In this document: positions 1 through 7,694 of the stretch, piece after piece
Position numbering within the stretch: position 1 is the stretch's first letter
Layout of the letters: each line of letters opens with the position of its first letter
DNA from: Pseudomonadota bacterium
Lineage (GTDB): Bacteria; Pseudomonadota; Gammaproteobacteria; Xanthomonadales; Rhodanobacteraceae
Reading direction: 5' to 3'
DNA: 18,508 bases
NCBI GenBank assembly: GCA_023412995.1
Contig: JAEZQS010000004.1
Coordinates: 1-18,508 of the forward strand
Notes under the pieces: model-generated
Databases searched by the model: none
The model's input: only the letters and a program-made list of their open reading frames with translations
What the model was told of the DNA's origin: nothing
Made by a program: the position numbers and the translations under genes

Positions 1-30
1 GCGCCGGGCGCCCGCCCCCCGCCCGAAAGC

Positions 31-3000
31 CTACGATTCACCCAGCGCCAGCCGCCGCCGTTGGGCGCGCTCGTGCAGGAAGGCGACGCACTGGGCCGGG
101 GGAAGGGGGTAGGAGAGCCAGTGGCCCTGCACCTCGTCGCAGTCCTGCTCGCGCAGGTACTCGACCTGTTCGGCGCGCTCGACGCCTTCGGCCACCACGT
201 TGAGGCCGAGCGAATGCGCCATGGTGATGACGGTGGCGGTGATCGCCTCGTCGTCGGGGTCGGTGGTGATGTCGCCGACGAACTCCTTGTCGATCTTGAG
301 GGTGTCGATCGGCAGGCGCTTGAGGTAGGAGAGCGAGGAATAGCCGGTGCCGAAGTCGTCGATCGCCAGCGTCACGCCGATCGCCTTCAGGCGCCGCAGC
401 GTCGTGATCGACTGCTCGGCATTGGCCATCACCATGCTTTCCGTCAGCTCCAGCTCCAGCTGGTTGGGCGCGATGTCGTGCTCGGCGAGCACGTCGCACA
501 GGCGCCGGATCAGGTCGCCGCGCAGGAGCTGCGCCACCGAGATGTTGATCGACATGGTGATGTCGCGCAGGCCCTGCGCCTGCCAGGCGGCCAGCTGCGC
601 GCACGCCTGCTCCACCACCCACGCGCCGATCTCGATGATGAGCCCGGTTTCCTCGGCGATCGGGATGAAGACGCCGGGCGAGACGTTGCCGAGGTCGCCG
701 CTGCGCCAGCGCAGCAGCGCCTCGACACCGGTGATGCGTTCGTCCAGCAGCGAGAGCTTGGGCTGGTACACGAGGCTGAGCTCGTTGCGCTCGAGCGCCT
801 TGCGCAGCGCCGCGACGGTGGTGGCCCGCAGCCGTGCGGCGGCGTCCATCGCCTCGGTGTACACCATCCAGGTCTTCCTGCCGTGGTCCTTGGCCTGGTA
901 CATCGCGGTGTCGGCGAATTTCAGCAGGTCGCTCGGTACCTGGCCGTGGTCGGGATAGAGGCTGATGCCGATCGACGGCGAAATGACCACTTCCTGGCCG
1001 TTGTCGAGCTCCAGCGGTTCTTCGAACGCGGCAATGATCTTTTCCGCCACGCGTTCGGCTTCGGCGCTGTTGGCGACGTCCTCCAGCACCACGGTGAACT
1101 CGTCGCCCCCGAGGCGGGCGACCGAGTCGCCTTCGCGCACCACCTGGCGCAGGCGTCCGCCCGCGGCCTTGAGCATGCGGTCGCCGGCGGCGTGGCCCAT
1201 CGAGTCGTTGACGTGCTTGAAGCGGTCGAGGTCCAGGAACAGCACCGCCACGCGTCGCGCGCCGCGTCGCGCGCGGATGATCGCGTGGCCGATGCGCTCG
1301 CTCAGGAGGGTGCGGTTGGGCAGGCCGGTGAGGGCGTCGTAATTGGCGAGGTAGCGCAGCTCCTGCTCGGTGCGCTTGCGGTCGGTGATGTCGGAGGTGA
1401 CGCTGACCCAGTGGCTGCGCTTGCCGTTGGCATCGCGCACTTCCGACACCTCCACCCAGCTCAGGAACTCCTCGCCGTTCTTGCGCCGCTGCCACAGCTC
1501 GCCGCCCCAGTGCCCGTTGCGCGCCAGTTCCTCGCGCATCGCCAGGTAGTACTCGGCCGAGTGCTGCGAACAGTTGAGGAGGGAGGCCGCGCGGTGGGCG
1601 ACTTCCTCCTGGCGCCAGCCGGTGATCTTCTCGAATGCCGGGTTGACGGTGAGGAAGCGGTGCTCGAGGTCGCTCACCGCGACCGCCTCGCTCATGCTGC
1701 GGATCACTTCCTGGGCGATCCGGCGATCGTGCTCGACCGCGCGCGCACGCGTCACGTCGCGCGCCGTGCCGCACATGCGCAGCGGCCGGCCTTCCTCGTC
1801 GCGCTCGACGATCTTGCCGCGCGCGAGCGTCCACACCCACTGGCCATCGCGGTTGCGCAGGCGGTGCTCGGATTCGAACGTGTCGGTTTCGCGGCGGATG
1901 TGCTGCTCGAGGCGCGAGCGCATGGCGGCGAGGTCGTCCGGATGCGCGTGCTCGGTGAACCAGGCTTCCGGCAGCGCGATCGGGCGGCGCTCGACATCCT
2001 TGAACAGCTCGCCGGAACCGGTGACGTAGAACGTGCCCTCGAGCATGTTCCAGTCCCAGAAATCGTCGCCCGAACCCCACAACGCGAGGCGCAGCCGGTC
2101 CTCGCGTTCCTTGAGGTCGTGGTGGAAGCTGAGCTCTTCCCGCCGCCGGCGCCGGTGCGTGCGCCATGCGACGACGGCGATCGCAAGCCCGGCGAACAGG
2201 TAGGCCAGGCGCGCCGGCAGGCTGTCCCACCACGGCGGCGTCACGCGCAGGTCGATGCTGGCGACCTGGTCGCTCCAGTAGCCGTCGTGGTTGCTCGCCC
2301 GCACCTGGAACGTGTAGAGGCCGGCATCGAGGTTGGTGTAGGTCGCATCGTGGCGCGAGCCCGCCTCGATCCAGCGTTCGTCGAATCCGACCAGGCGGTA
2401 GGCGAAGCGGTTGCGCGCCGGCGCGGCGAAATCGAGCGCGGCGAATTCGAAGCGCACGATGCGGTCGGCCATCGCCATGGACAGGGGCTCGCCCGCGCGC
2501 AGCGGCACGTGGCTCGCGCCGATGTCCACCGCCGTGAACACCACCGGCGCGGCAAAGCGGCTGCCGACGATCGCCTGCGGCGAAAAGAGGTTGAGGCCGT
2601 TGACGCCGCCGAAGGCCAGTTCGCCACTGGCCAGGCTGGCTGCGGCGCCGCCGTTGAACTCCATCCCCTGCAGGCCGTCGGCGAGGGTGAACGAGCGGAA
2701 GGTCTCGGTGGTGCGGTCGAACGAGGCGATGCCGCGGTTGGTGCTCAACCACAGCCGGCCCATGCGGTCGTCGGCGATGGCGTACACCGTCCCGCTCGGC
2801 AGGCCGTCGCCCGGCAGCCAGCGCGAGAAGCGCGCGCGCGTGTCGTCGAGCCGGTCGAGCCGGCCCAGCCCGGCCTGGGTGCCGATCCACAATTCGCCGT
2901 CGGTCGTTTCGTGGATGGCGCGCACCAGGTTGGCCGGCAGGGAGTGCGGGTCGGCCGCGTCGCTGTGGAACACGCGCACCTGGCCGCTGGCGCTGTCCAC

Positions 3001-4608
3001 CAGGTTGAGCCCGGTCATGTTGCCGGCCCAGAGGCGCCCGAGATGGTCCTGGCGCAGGGCCAGCACGCGGTCGTCGCTGAGTCCGCCGGCAACGCCTTCC
3101 GTCGCCACCTGGCGCCAGGTCTTCCACTGGCCGGTGGCGGGGTCGTAGCGCGACAGGCCCGCCCGCGTCGTGCCGATCCAGAGGGCGCCATCGCGAGCCA
3201 GCGCCAGCGCGCGCACGTGCGGGTCGGCCAGCCCGTTGCGGCCGCTGGGGTCGGTCGGCAGGAACGTCGCGGTGCGCCGTGCCGGGTCGAACAGCGCGGC
3301 GCCGCTGCTGGTGCCGATCCATACGCGCCCTTCGCCGGCTGGCGCGAACGCATGGACGACGAGGTGCGTCGCCCGGACGCTGTCGTCCACCCCGACCAGG
3401 GTGACGTCGCCGAAGTAGTCGAAGCGGTTCTCGCGCGGCCAGTAGCGCTTCAGGCCATCGCCCTCGGTGCCGAGCCAGAGGCTGCCGTCGGCGGCCTCGA
3501 GCACGGCACGCACGTAGTTGGTGGCGGTGCCGGGCCGCAGCGGGTCGAGATCCACCACGTAGCGGAAAGGCGTGCCGGCCGGATCGACCTTGCTGATGCC
3601 GCGTTCGTGGGTGCCGAGCCAGAGCAGGCCCGAGCGGTCCACCTGCAGGCTGGTGATGACGGCGTCCGGCGGGGCACCGGCGGTGCCGGTGCCGGGGCGC
3701 AGCCACTGCGTGCCGCCGCTGGCCGGATCGAACACCGCGAGGCCCTCGTGCGCCACCGCCAGCCAGATGCGGCCGCGACCGTCCTCCGCCATGGCGGTGA
3801 TGGTGCCCTCGCCGGCAAGCGGCCAGGCCAGTTCCGGGTTGCCGTTGGCGGTCACGCGCCAGAGGCCTTCGGCCGCCGCCACGTGCAGGCGGCCGTCGTG
3901 GGTGAGCATTAAGCCGCGCGGATCGGCGATCACCGCCGGGGCGACGGCCTGCGGCGTCTGCGCCTGCGGCAGCAGGCGCCAGAGGCCCGCGGAACTGGCG
4001 ATCCACAGGCTGCCATCGGCACCGCTGCGCAGCTGGCGCAGCATCACCGGCTGGCCGTTGTGGCGCTTCATCGGCAGGTGCCGCACGACGCGGAAGGTCG
4101 CGGGGTCCACCAGCACGAGGCCGCCGTCGTTGCCCACCCACAAGCCGTTGGCGGGATCGAACAGCAGTGCATGCACGTTGGCCGCGTCGGCGCCGCCGAG
4201 CGCCACCCGCTCGAAGCGGTCGCTGCCGGGCGCATGCCGCACCAGGCCGGATCCCGGCGTGCCGAGCCACAGGGCACCCGCGCCGTCTTCGGCCAGCGCC
4301 GTGACCGGTCCCTCGGGAAGGCTGCCGGGATCTTCCGCGGAGTGCGCGAAGGTGACGAAGGAATAGCCGTCGTACTGCTGCAGTCCGCTGTCGGTCCCGA
4401 TCCACAGGTAGCCGGTGCGATCCTGCAGGAACGCGCTGACGGTGTTCTGCGCCAGGCCGTGTTCGGTGTTGATGGTCTGGAAGTAGAAATCGCGCCGCAC
4501 GGCGCCGGCCTGCACCTGCGCCGACAGCAGCAGGGCAGCCAGCAACAGGACGACACGCCAACGGCAGCGCCGGAGCGGTCGGCCCGTGGGCGACGCGGTA
4601 CAGGTCAT
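31..4608 (-). CDS. Membrane sensor: two-component-type propellers, Y_Y_Y, PAS-PAS, GGDEF-EAL (cyclic di-GMP turnover)
   Basis: The 1525-residue product has an N-terminal signal/anchor (hydrophobic about 18-35). About fourteen LWIGT-type propeller blades follow between residues 55 and 675, enough for two seven-bladed periplasmic propellers. Next come a Y_Y_Y domain (about 725-790), one membrane helix (about 797-816) and two PAS domains with PAC motifs (about 840-950 and 965-1077). The GGDEF motif is exact at 1167-1171, with a product-inhibition RxxD at 1158-1161. The EAL motif is at 1296-1298, and residues expected for an active phosphodiesterase are present: N1355, E1390, D1417-D1418, K1438, E1474, Q1494. 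It probably senses a periplasmic ligand and controls cytoplasmic cyclic di-GMP; the ligand and the dominant activity cannot be read from sequence. The ATG has a GGAAG nine bases upstream. It is divergent from the UPF0149 gene. The architecture is clear; net synthesis or degradation is not. Confidence 0.93.
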   Translation of the reverse strand: MTCTASPTGRPLRRCRWRVVLLLAALLLSAQVQAGAVRRDFYFQTINTEHGLAQNTVSAFLQDRTGYLWIGTDSGLQQYDGYSFVTFAHSAEDPGSLPEGPVTALAEDGAGALWLGTPGSGLVRHAPGSDRFERVALGGADAANVHALLFDPANGLWVGNDGGLVLVDPATFRVVRHLPMKRHNGQPVMLRQLRSGADGSLWIASSAGLWRLLPQAQTPQAVAPAVIADPRGLMLTHDGRLHVAAAEGLWRVTANGNPELAWPLAGEGTITAMAEDGRGRIWLAVAHEGLAVFDPASGGTQWLRPGTGTAGAPPDAVITSLQVDRSGLLWLGTHERGISKVDPAGTPFRYVVDLDPLRPGTATNYVRAVLEAADGSLWLGTEGDGLKRYWPRENRFDYFGDVTLVGVDDSVRATHLVVHAFAPAGEGRVWIGTSSGAALFDPARRTATFLPTDPSGRNGLADPHVRALALARDGALWIGTTRAGLSRYDPATGQWKTWRQVATEGVAGGLSDDRVLALRQDHLGRLWAGNMTGLNLVDSASGQVRVFHSDAADPHSLPANLVRAIHETTDGELWIGTQAGLGRLDRLDDTRARFSRWLPGDGLPSGTVYAIADDRMGRLWLSTNRGIASFDRTTETFRSFTLADGLQGMEFNGGAAASLASGELAFGGVNGLNLFSPQAIVGSRFAAPVVFTAVDIGASHVPLRAGEPLSMAMADRIVRFEFAALDFAAPARNRFAYRLVGFDERWIEAGSRHDATYTNLDAGLYTFQVRASNHDGYWSDQVASIDLRVTPPWWDSLPARLAYLFAGLAIAVVAWRTHRRRRREELSFHHDLKEREDRLRLALWGSGDDFWDWNMLEGTFYVTGSGELFKDVERRPIALPEAWFTEHAHPDDLAAMRSRLEQHIRRETDTFESEHRLRNRDGQWVWTLARGKIVERDEEGRPLRMCGTARDVTRARAVEHDRRIAQEVIRSMSEAVAVSDLEHRFLTVNPAFEKITGWRQEEVAHRAASLLNCSQHSAEYYLAMREELARNGHWGGELWQRRKNGEEFLSWVEVSEVRDANGKRSHWVSVTSDITDRKRTEQELRYLANYDALTGLPNRTLLSERIGHAIIRARRGARRVAVLFLDLDRFKHVNDSMGHAAGDRMLKAAGGRLRQVVREGDSVARLGGDEFTVVLEDVANSAEAERVAEKIIAAFEEPLELDNGQEVVISPSIGISLYPDHGQVPSDLLKFADTAMYQAKDHGRKTWMVYTEAMDAAARLRATTVAALRKALERNELSLVYQPKLSLLDERITGVEALLRWRSGDLGNVSPGVFIPIAEETGLIIEIGAWVVEQACAQLAAWQAQGLRDITMSINISVAQLLRGDLIRRLCDVLAEHDIAPNQLELELTESMVMANAEQSITTLRRLKAIGVTLAIDDFGTGYSSLSYLKRLPIDTLKIDKEFVGDITTDPDDEAITATVITMAHSLGLNVVAEGVERAEQVEYLREQDCDEVQGHWLSYPLPPAQCVAFLHERAQRRRLALGES

Positions 4609-4638
4609 GCGTGTGGTCTTCCAGCGATTCCGGAGGGG

Positions 4639-4644
4639 AGTTTA
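4639..4644 (-). promoter_or_regulatory. Possible -10 element for the GGDEF-EAL sensor gene
   Basis: On the minus strand this reads TAAACT, four of six matches to the sigma-70 -10 consensus, about 30 bases before the start codon. No convincing -35 was found at the right spacing. Weak call. Confidence 0.22.
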
Positions 4645-4707
4645 GGCAAACCCCGCTGCATCCGCCATGCACGCGGCGCGCCATCGGCGTGCATCGCGGG
4701 CGCCTGC

Positions 4708-4713
4708 TAGACT
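4708..4713 (+). promoter_or_regulatory. -10-like TAGACT placed for a leaderless UPF0149 transcript
   Basis: TAGACT ends seven bases before the ATG at 4721, so transcription would begin at or next to the A of the start codon. No Shine-Dalgarno sequence lies before that ATG, which fits a leaderless mRNA. The -35 region is poor. Inference from spacing only. Confidence 0.35.
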
Positions 4714-4720
4714 GCTGTCG

Positions 4721-5293
4721 ATGACGCCTCCTGCCTCCGCCGCGGCGCCGGGTCCGGACCACGCCGAACTGGCCGGCGTGCTGCGCACGCTGCGCCTGGG
4801 CATCGATGCCTCCGACCTGCACGGTTCGCTCTGCGGCTATCTCTGCAGCGGCGCCACCCCGGCCGACGGGGAGTGGCTGGAGAGCCTGGCCCTTTCGCCG
4901 GAAGATCCGGCTGCTGCCGCCGATCCGCGCCTGCAGGCCTTCTTCCGCGCCTGCCAGACGCAGTTCGCGGCACCCCTGGCGGAGGTCGAGCCGCTGCTCC
5001 CCGCCGCCAGCGAACCGATGCCGCGCCGCGCCGCCGCGCTGGTGGAATGGTGCCGCGGGTTCCTTGGCGGGTTCGGGCTGGGCGGCGCTGCGCTGATCCC
5101 CGCGCTGCCGGCCGATGCGCGCGAGATCCTCGGCGATTTCGGCACGATTGCCGCGTCGCGCCTGGAAGGCACCGGCGATGCCGGCGAAGAACGCGCGCTG
5201 GCCGACGTACTCGAGTTCGTGCGCACGGCGGCGGCCCTGCTGCACCGCGACGCGCTCGCCACGCGGCGCGCGACCACCCCCTCCCTGCATTGA
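4721..5293 (+). CDS. ygfB: UPF0149 / YgfB-like protein
   Basis: The 190-residue product matches the UPF0149 family: SDLHGSLCGYL at 31-41, EWCRGFLGGFGLGG at about 109-122, and a C-terminal helix ending in VRTAAALLH. It is cytoplasmic, with no signal peptide or membrane segment. In E. coli the family member ygfB also lies directly before pepP. In Pseudomonas aeruginosa YgfB modulates beta-lactam resistance by acting against the AlpA antiterminator; whether that role applies here is unknown. The ORF extends upstream to 4667, but the leading residues are basic and unlike the family, so the ATG at 4721 is preferred. The pepP start follows 34 bases after the stop, suggesting co-transcription. Family assignment is firm; function is not known. 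Confidence 0.88.
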   Translation: MTPPASAAAPGPDHAELAGVLRTLRLGIDASDLHGSLCGYLCSGATPADGEWLESLALSPEDPAAAADPRLQAFFRACQTQFAAPLAEVEPLLPAASEPMPRRAAALVEWCRGFLGGFGLGGAALIPALPADAREILGDFGTIAASRLEGTGDAGEERALADVLEFVRTAAALLHRDALATRRATTPSLH

Positions 5294-5327
5294 GGCCGCC
5301 GATGCACCTTCCCCGAGGTCGCCGCGC

Positions 5328-6674
5328 ATGATCGAGGCGAAGGAATTCGCGCGCCGCCGCCGCCAGCTCATGCGCATGGCCGGCAGCGACGCCATCGTCG
5401 TGGTGGCCGCCGCGCCCGAGCGCGTGCGCAACAACGATGCGCACTACCCCTACCGGCAGGACAGCGACTTCCACTACCTGACCGGCTTCCCCGAACCCGA
5501 CGCGGTGCTCGCGCTGGTGCCCGGGCGCGGCGCGGCGGAGGCGATCCTCTTCTGCCGCGAACGCGATGCCGAGCGCGAGCGCTGGGATGGCCCGCGCGCC
5601 GGTACCACCGGCGCGGTCGAGCGCTTCGGCATGGACGATGCGTTCCCGATCGAGGACATCGACGAGATCCTGCCCGGCCTGATCGAGGGCCGCACGCGCG
5701 TCTACTACCACTTCGGCCGCGATACCGACTTCGACCTCAAGCTGATCGGCTGGGTCAACCGGGTGCGCGCGCAGGTACGCCAGGGCGCGCGGCCGCCGCA
5801 CGAGTTCGTCGCGCTTTCGCACCTGCTGCACGACCTGCGCCTGTACAAGTCGCGCGGCGAGCTGCGCCTGATGCGCCGTTCCGCCCGCATCGCCGCCGCG
5901 GCGCACGTGCGTGCGATGCAGCGGGTGCGCCCGGGCATGAACGAGCACGCGATCGAGGCCGAGCTGCTGCACGCCTTCCACAGCGAAGGGGCGGAAGCAA
6001 GCTACGAGCCCATCGTGGGCGGCGGCGCGAATGGTTGCGTGCTGCATTACCGCGCGAACGACGCGGTGCTGCGGGACGGCGACCTGCTGCTGGTCGATGC
6101 CGGCGCGGAGTTCGCCTGCTATGCCTCCGACATCACGCGCACCTTTCCGGTCAACGGGCGCTTCACGCCGCCGCAGCGCGAGCTGTACGAGCTGGTGCTG
6201 GCGGCGCAGCTCGCCGGCATCGACGAGGTGCGGCCGGGGCGGCCGTTCGATGCCTTCCACGAGGCGGCCGTGCGCGTGCTGACGCGTGGCCTGCTGCGCC
6301 TGGGGCTCCTGTCGGGGAGCCTCGCGACGGCCCTGCGCGAGCATTCCTACCGGCGCTACTACATGCACAAGACCGGGCACTGGCTGGGGCTGGACGTGCA
6401 CGACGCCGGCGACTACCGCATCGACGGCGAGTTCCGCCTGCTCGAGCCGGGCATGGTGGTGACGGTGGAGCCCGGCCTCTACATCGCCCCCGACGACCGC
6501 CGCGCACCGGCGCGCTACCGCGGCATCGGTATCCGCATCGAGGACGACGTGGTGGTCACCCGTGGCGATCCGGAAGTGCTCTCGGCCGCCGCGCCCAAGG
6601 ATCCCGACGAGATCGAGGCCCTGATGCAGGGCGCGCGCACCGACGCTGCGCCCGGGCGCAGACCGAAAGCCTGA
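5328..6674 (+). CDS. pepP: Xaa-Pro aminopeptidase (PepP), M24 family
   Basis: This cytoplasmic metallopeptidase removes N-terminal residues that precede proline. The 448-residue product is close to E. coli PepP in length. An N-terminal creatinase-like domain (about 1-170, with the typical YPYRQDSDFHYLTGFPEP segment) is followed by the pita-bread catalytic domain. All five di-metal ligands expected in M24 enzymes are visible: D257 in LVDAG, D268 in ASDIT, H351 in HKTGH, E381 in VEPGLY and E405 in IRIED. The start is fixed by GAGG nine bases upstream and the family N terminus MxxxEFxxRRxxL; the ORF is open for 71 codons further upstream, but that part overlaps the preceding gene. It probably shares an operon with the UPF0149 gene. 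The ubiH homologue often found downstream is missing. The stop codon overlaps the left arm of an inverted repeat. Confidence 0.96.
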   Translation: MIEAKEFARRRRQLMRMAGSDAIVVVAAAPERVRNNDAHYPYRQDSDFHYLTGFPEPDAVLALVPGRGAAEAILFCRERDAERERWDGPRAGTTGAVERFGMDDAFPIEDIDEILPGLIEGRTRVYYHFGRDTDFDLKLIGWVNRVRAQVRQGARPPHEFVALSHLLHDLRLYKSRGELRLMRRSARIAAAAHVRAMQRVRPGMNEHAIEAELLHAFHSEGAEASYEPIVGGGANGCVLHYRANDAVLRDGDLLLVDAGAEFACYASDITRTFPVNGRFTPPQRELYELVLAAQLAGIDEVRPGRPFDAFHEAAVRVLTRGLLRLGLLSGSLATALREHSYRRYYMHKTGHWLGLDVHDAGDYRIDGEFRLLEPGMVVTVEPGLYIAPDDRRAPARYRGIGIRIEDDVVVTRGDPEVLSAAAPKDPDEIEALMQGARTDAAPGRRPKA

Positions 6675-6829
6675 AACGCCGGGCACACAGGGCACACGGA
6701 GCAAGAAGAGGCCTGATCAAGAACCTGTCGGGCTGCAGGTGAGGGCCGTCCTCTTCAGCGCATTGCGGTTTTGGCTTGTACCGGTCGTTCCTGGCTCTTC
6801 CTCGGTGCGCCCGGTGTGCCCGGCGTTTC
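6673..6829. repeat. MITE-like element: 29-bp imperfect inverted repeats around a ~100-bp core
   Basis: The left arm (6673-6701) and the reverse complement of the right arm (6801-6829) agree at 26 of 29 positions, both beginning GAAACGCCGGGCACAC. The core has no ORF but carries further inner complementarity (AAGAGG near 6706 against CCTCTT near 6751). The left arm overlaps the pepP stop codon. No transposase or target-site duplication was identified. It could be a non-autonomous mobile repeat, a dispersed palindrome of the genus, or a bidirectional terminator between two convergent genes. Confidence 0.6.
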
Positions 6830-6840
6830 AATCTGCCGGA

Positions 6841-6876
6841 CTTCTCTTCGTGCTCTTCGTGTCCTTCGTGGTTCAG
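6841..6876 (-). repeat. NHEGHEE-coding dispersed repeat at the 3' end of the sulfotransferase gene
   Basis: Read on the minus strand in a frame other than the gene's, this segment would encode LNHEGHEEHEEK. That is a tandem GAAGGACAC/GAAGAGCAC motif, often seen as a spurious peptide in Xanthomonadales intergenic regions. The sulfotransferase stop codon (6873-6875) lies inside it. The repeat identity rests on recall of this family; only one copy is in the window. Confidence 0.55.
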
Positions 6877-7523
6877 TCTTTCGCTTTTCGACCGACGGCC
6901 GGGAAGGCGTAGCCGAAGAGGGCCAGGTCCTGCTGGTACAGGCGCGCCACCATCCCGACCAGTTCGTCGTCGTAGTAGCTCCAGTACGGACGGTGCGAGG
7001 AGCGGTTGGCTCTCTCCAGCGGCGCCGCCGGGATGCCGATGCGCGCGCAGATCGCCTCGTACGAGCCCTGCATGTCCTCGGTGCGCCCGACCATGTCCAT
7101 GGCGAGGCGGCCGTCCTCGCCGACCAGGAAGCTTGCCTGCGGCTGGAACAGCACGTGGCCGAACGGGCGCAGCTCGCGCAGCACGTACTTCATGAAGGCG
7201 AGCGGGTGACGCTCGAAGTCGCCCGTCTCGCGCGCCATGAACGCGCAGTAGGACACGAAGCGGTCGTACGGGTTGCGCACGAACGCGAAGCGGAAATACG
7301 CATCGAAGGTATCGGCGCCCAGCACCGGGCGCACCTGGCGCGCGGCGAGGTGGCCGTGGCCGATCGCGGCGAGCGAGGGGTACGGCAGCCGCTTGTCGGC
7401 GAACAGGCCGACCTGCTCCATGTCCTCCGGCCCCATGTGCGCGCGCAGCGCCTGACGCACCGAATGGGTGCCGGTCTTGGGCACGGCGAAAAAAATGAAG
7501 CGGTGGCGGTGCGAGATGATCAC
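6873..7523 (-). CDS. Sulfotransferase family 2-like protein
   Basis: The predicted 216-residue enzyme would transfer sulfate from PAPS to an unidentified acceptor, probably a glycan or lipid. The N-terminal strand IFFAVPKTGTHSVRQAL (about 10-26) is the 5'-phosphosulfate-binding loop with K16 and T17. FVRNPYDRFVSY (81-92) is the 3'-phosphate-binding motif with R83 and S91. There is no signal peptide or membrane segment, so it is probably cytoplasmic. The start is taken as GTG at 7521-7523, giving the family-typical MIISHRHRFIFF. The frame stays open to an ATG at 7646, but that extension is Pro/Gly/Ala-rich and would cover the cydA promoter region. No clear ribosome binding site marks the GTG. 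It is divergent from cydA, and its stop falls in a dispersed repeat. The acceptor cannot be inferred from the neighbours. Confidence 0.82.
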   Translation of the reverse strand: MIISHRHRFIFFAVPKTGTHSVRQALRAHMGPEDMEQVGLFADKRLPYPSLAAIGHGHLAARQVRPVLGADTFDAYFRFAFVRNPYDRFVSYCAFMARETGDFERHPLAFMKYVLRELRPFGHVLFQPQASFLVGEDGRLAMDMVGRTEDMQGSYEAICARIGIPAAPLERANRSSHRPYWSYYDDELVGMVARLYQQDLALFGYAFPAVGRKAKD

Positions 7524-7623
7524 GGAGCACGGGCCATTGCGGCGGGCGTGAACCGGCCATCCTAGCAGCTTGCCTGGTGGCACTCCGCCGGGACGCGCGT
7601 CGAAGTCACCGGCGCCGCGGGGG

Positions 7624-7629
7624 TAGACT
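7624..7629 (+). promoter_or_regulatory. Possible -10 element upstream of cydA
   Basis: TAGACT lies 65 bases before the cydA ATG. A weak -35-like TCGAAG sits 17 bases upstream (7601-7606 region). The same TAGACT hexamer precedes the UPF0149 gene. No FNR/ANR palindrome (TTGAT-N4-ATCAA) was seen between 7524 and 7694. Confidence 0.25.
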
Positions 7630-7694
7630 GGCGCGGGGCCGGGCAAGCAGCCGGCAGGATCGCGCCTCGCGGCCTGCCAGGGAGCGAAAGACTG

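Noticed and set aside
61..3912. 1283-residue plus-strand open frame opposite the sensor gene
   Set aside because: Antisense shadow caused by high G+C at third positions; no recognisable motif.
38..5434. 1798-residue minus-strand open frame
   Set aside because: Frame shadow of the GGDEF-EAL gene that also crosses the divergent intergenic region; composed of Arg/Ala/Pro runs with no domain.
4707..6704. 665-residue minus-strand frame opposite UPF0149 and pepP
   Set aside because: Antisense of two well-supported genes; His/Ala/Gly-rich without a domain.
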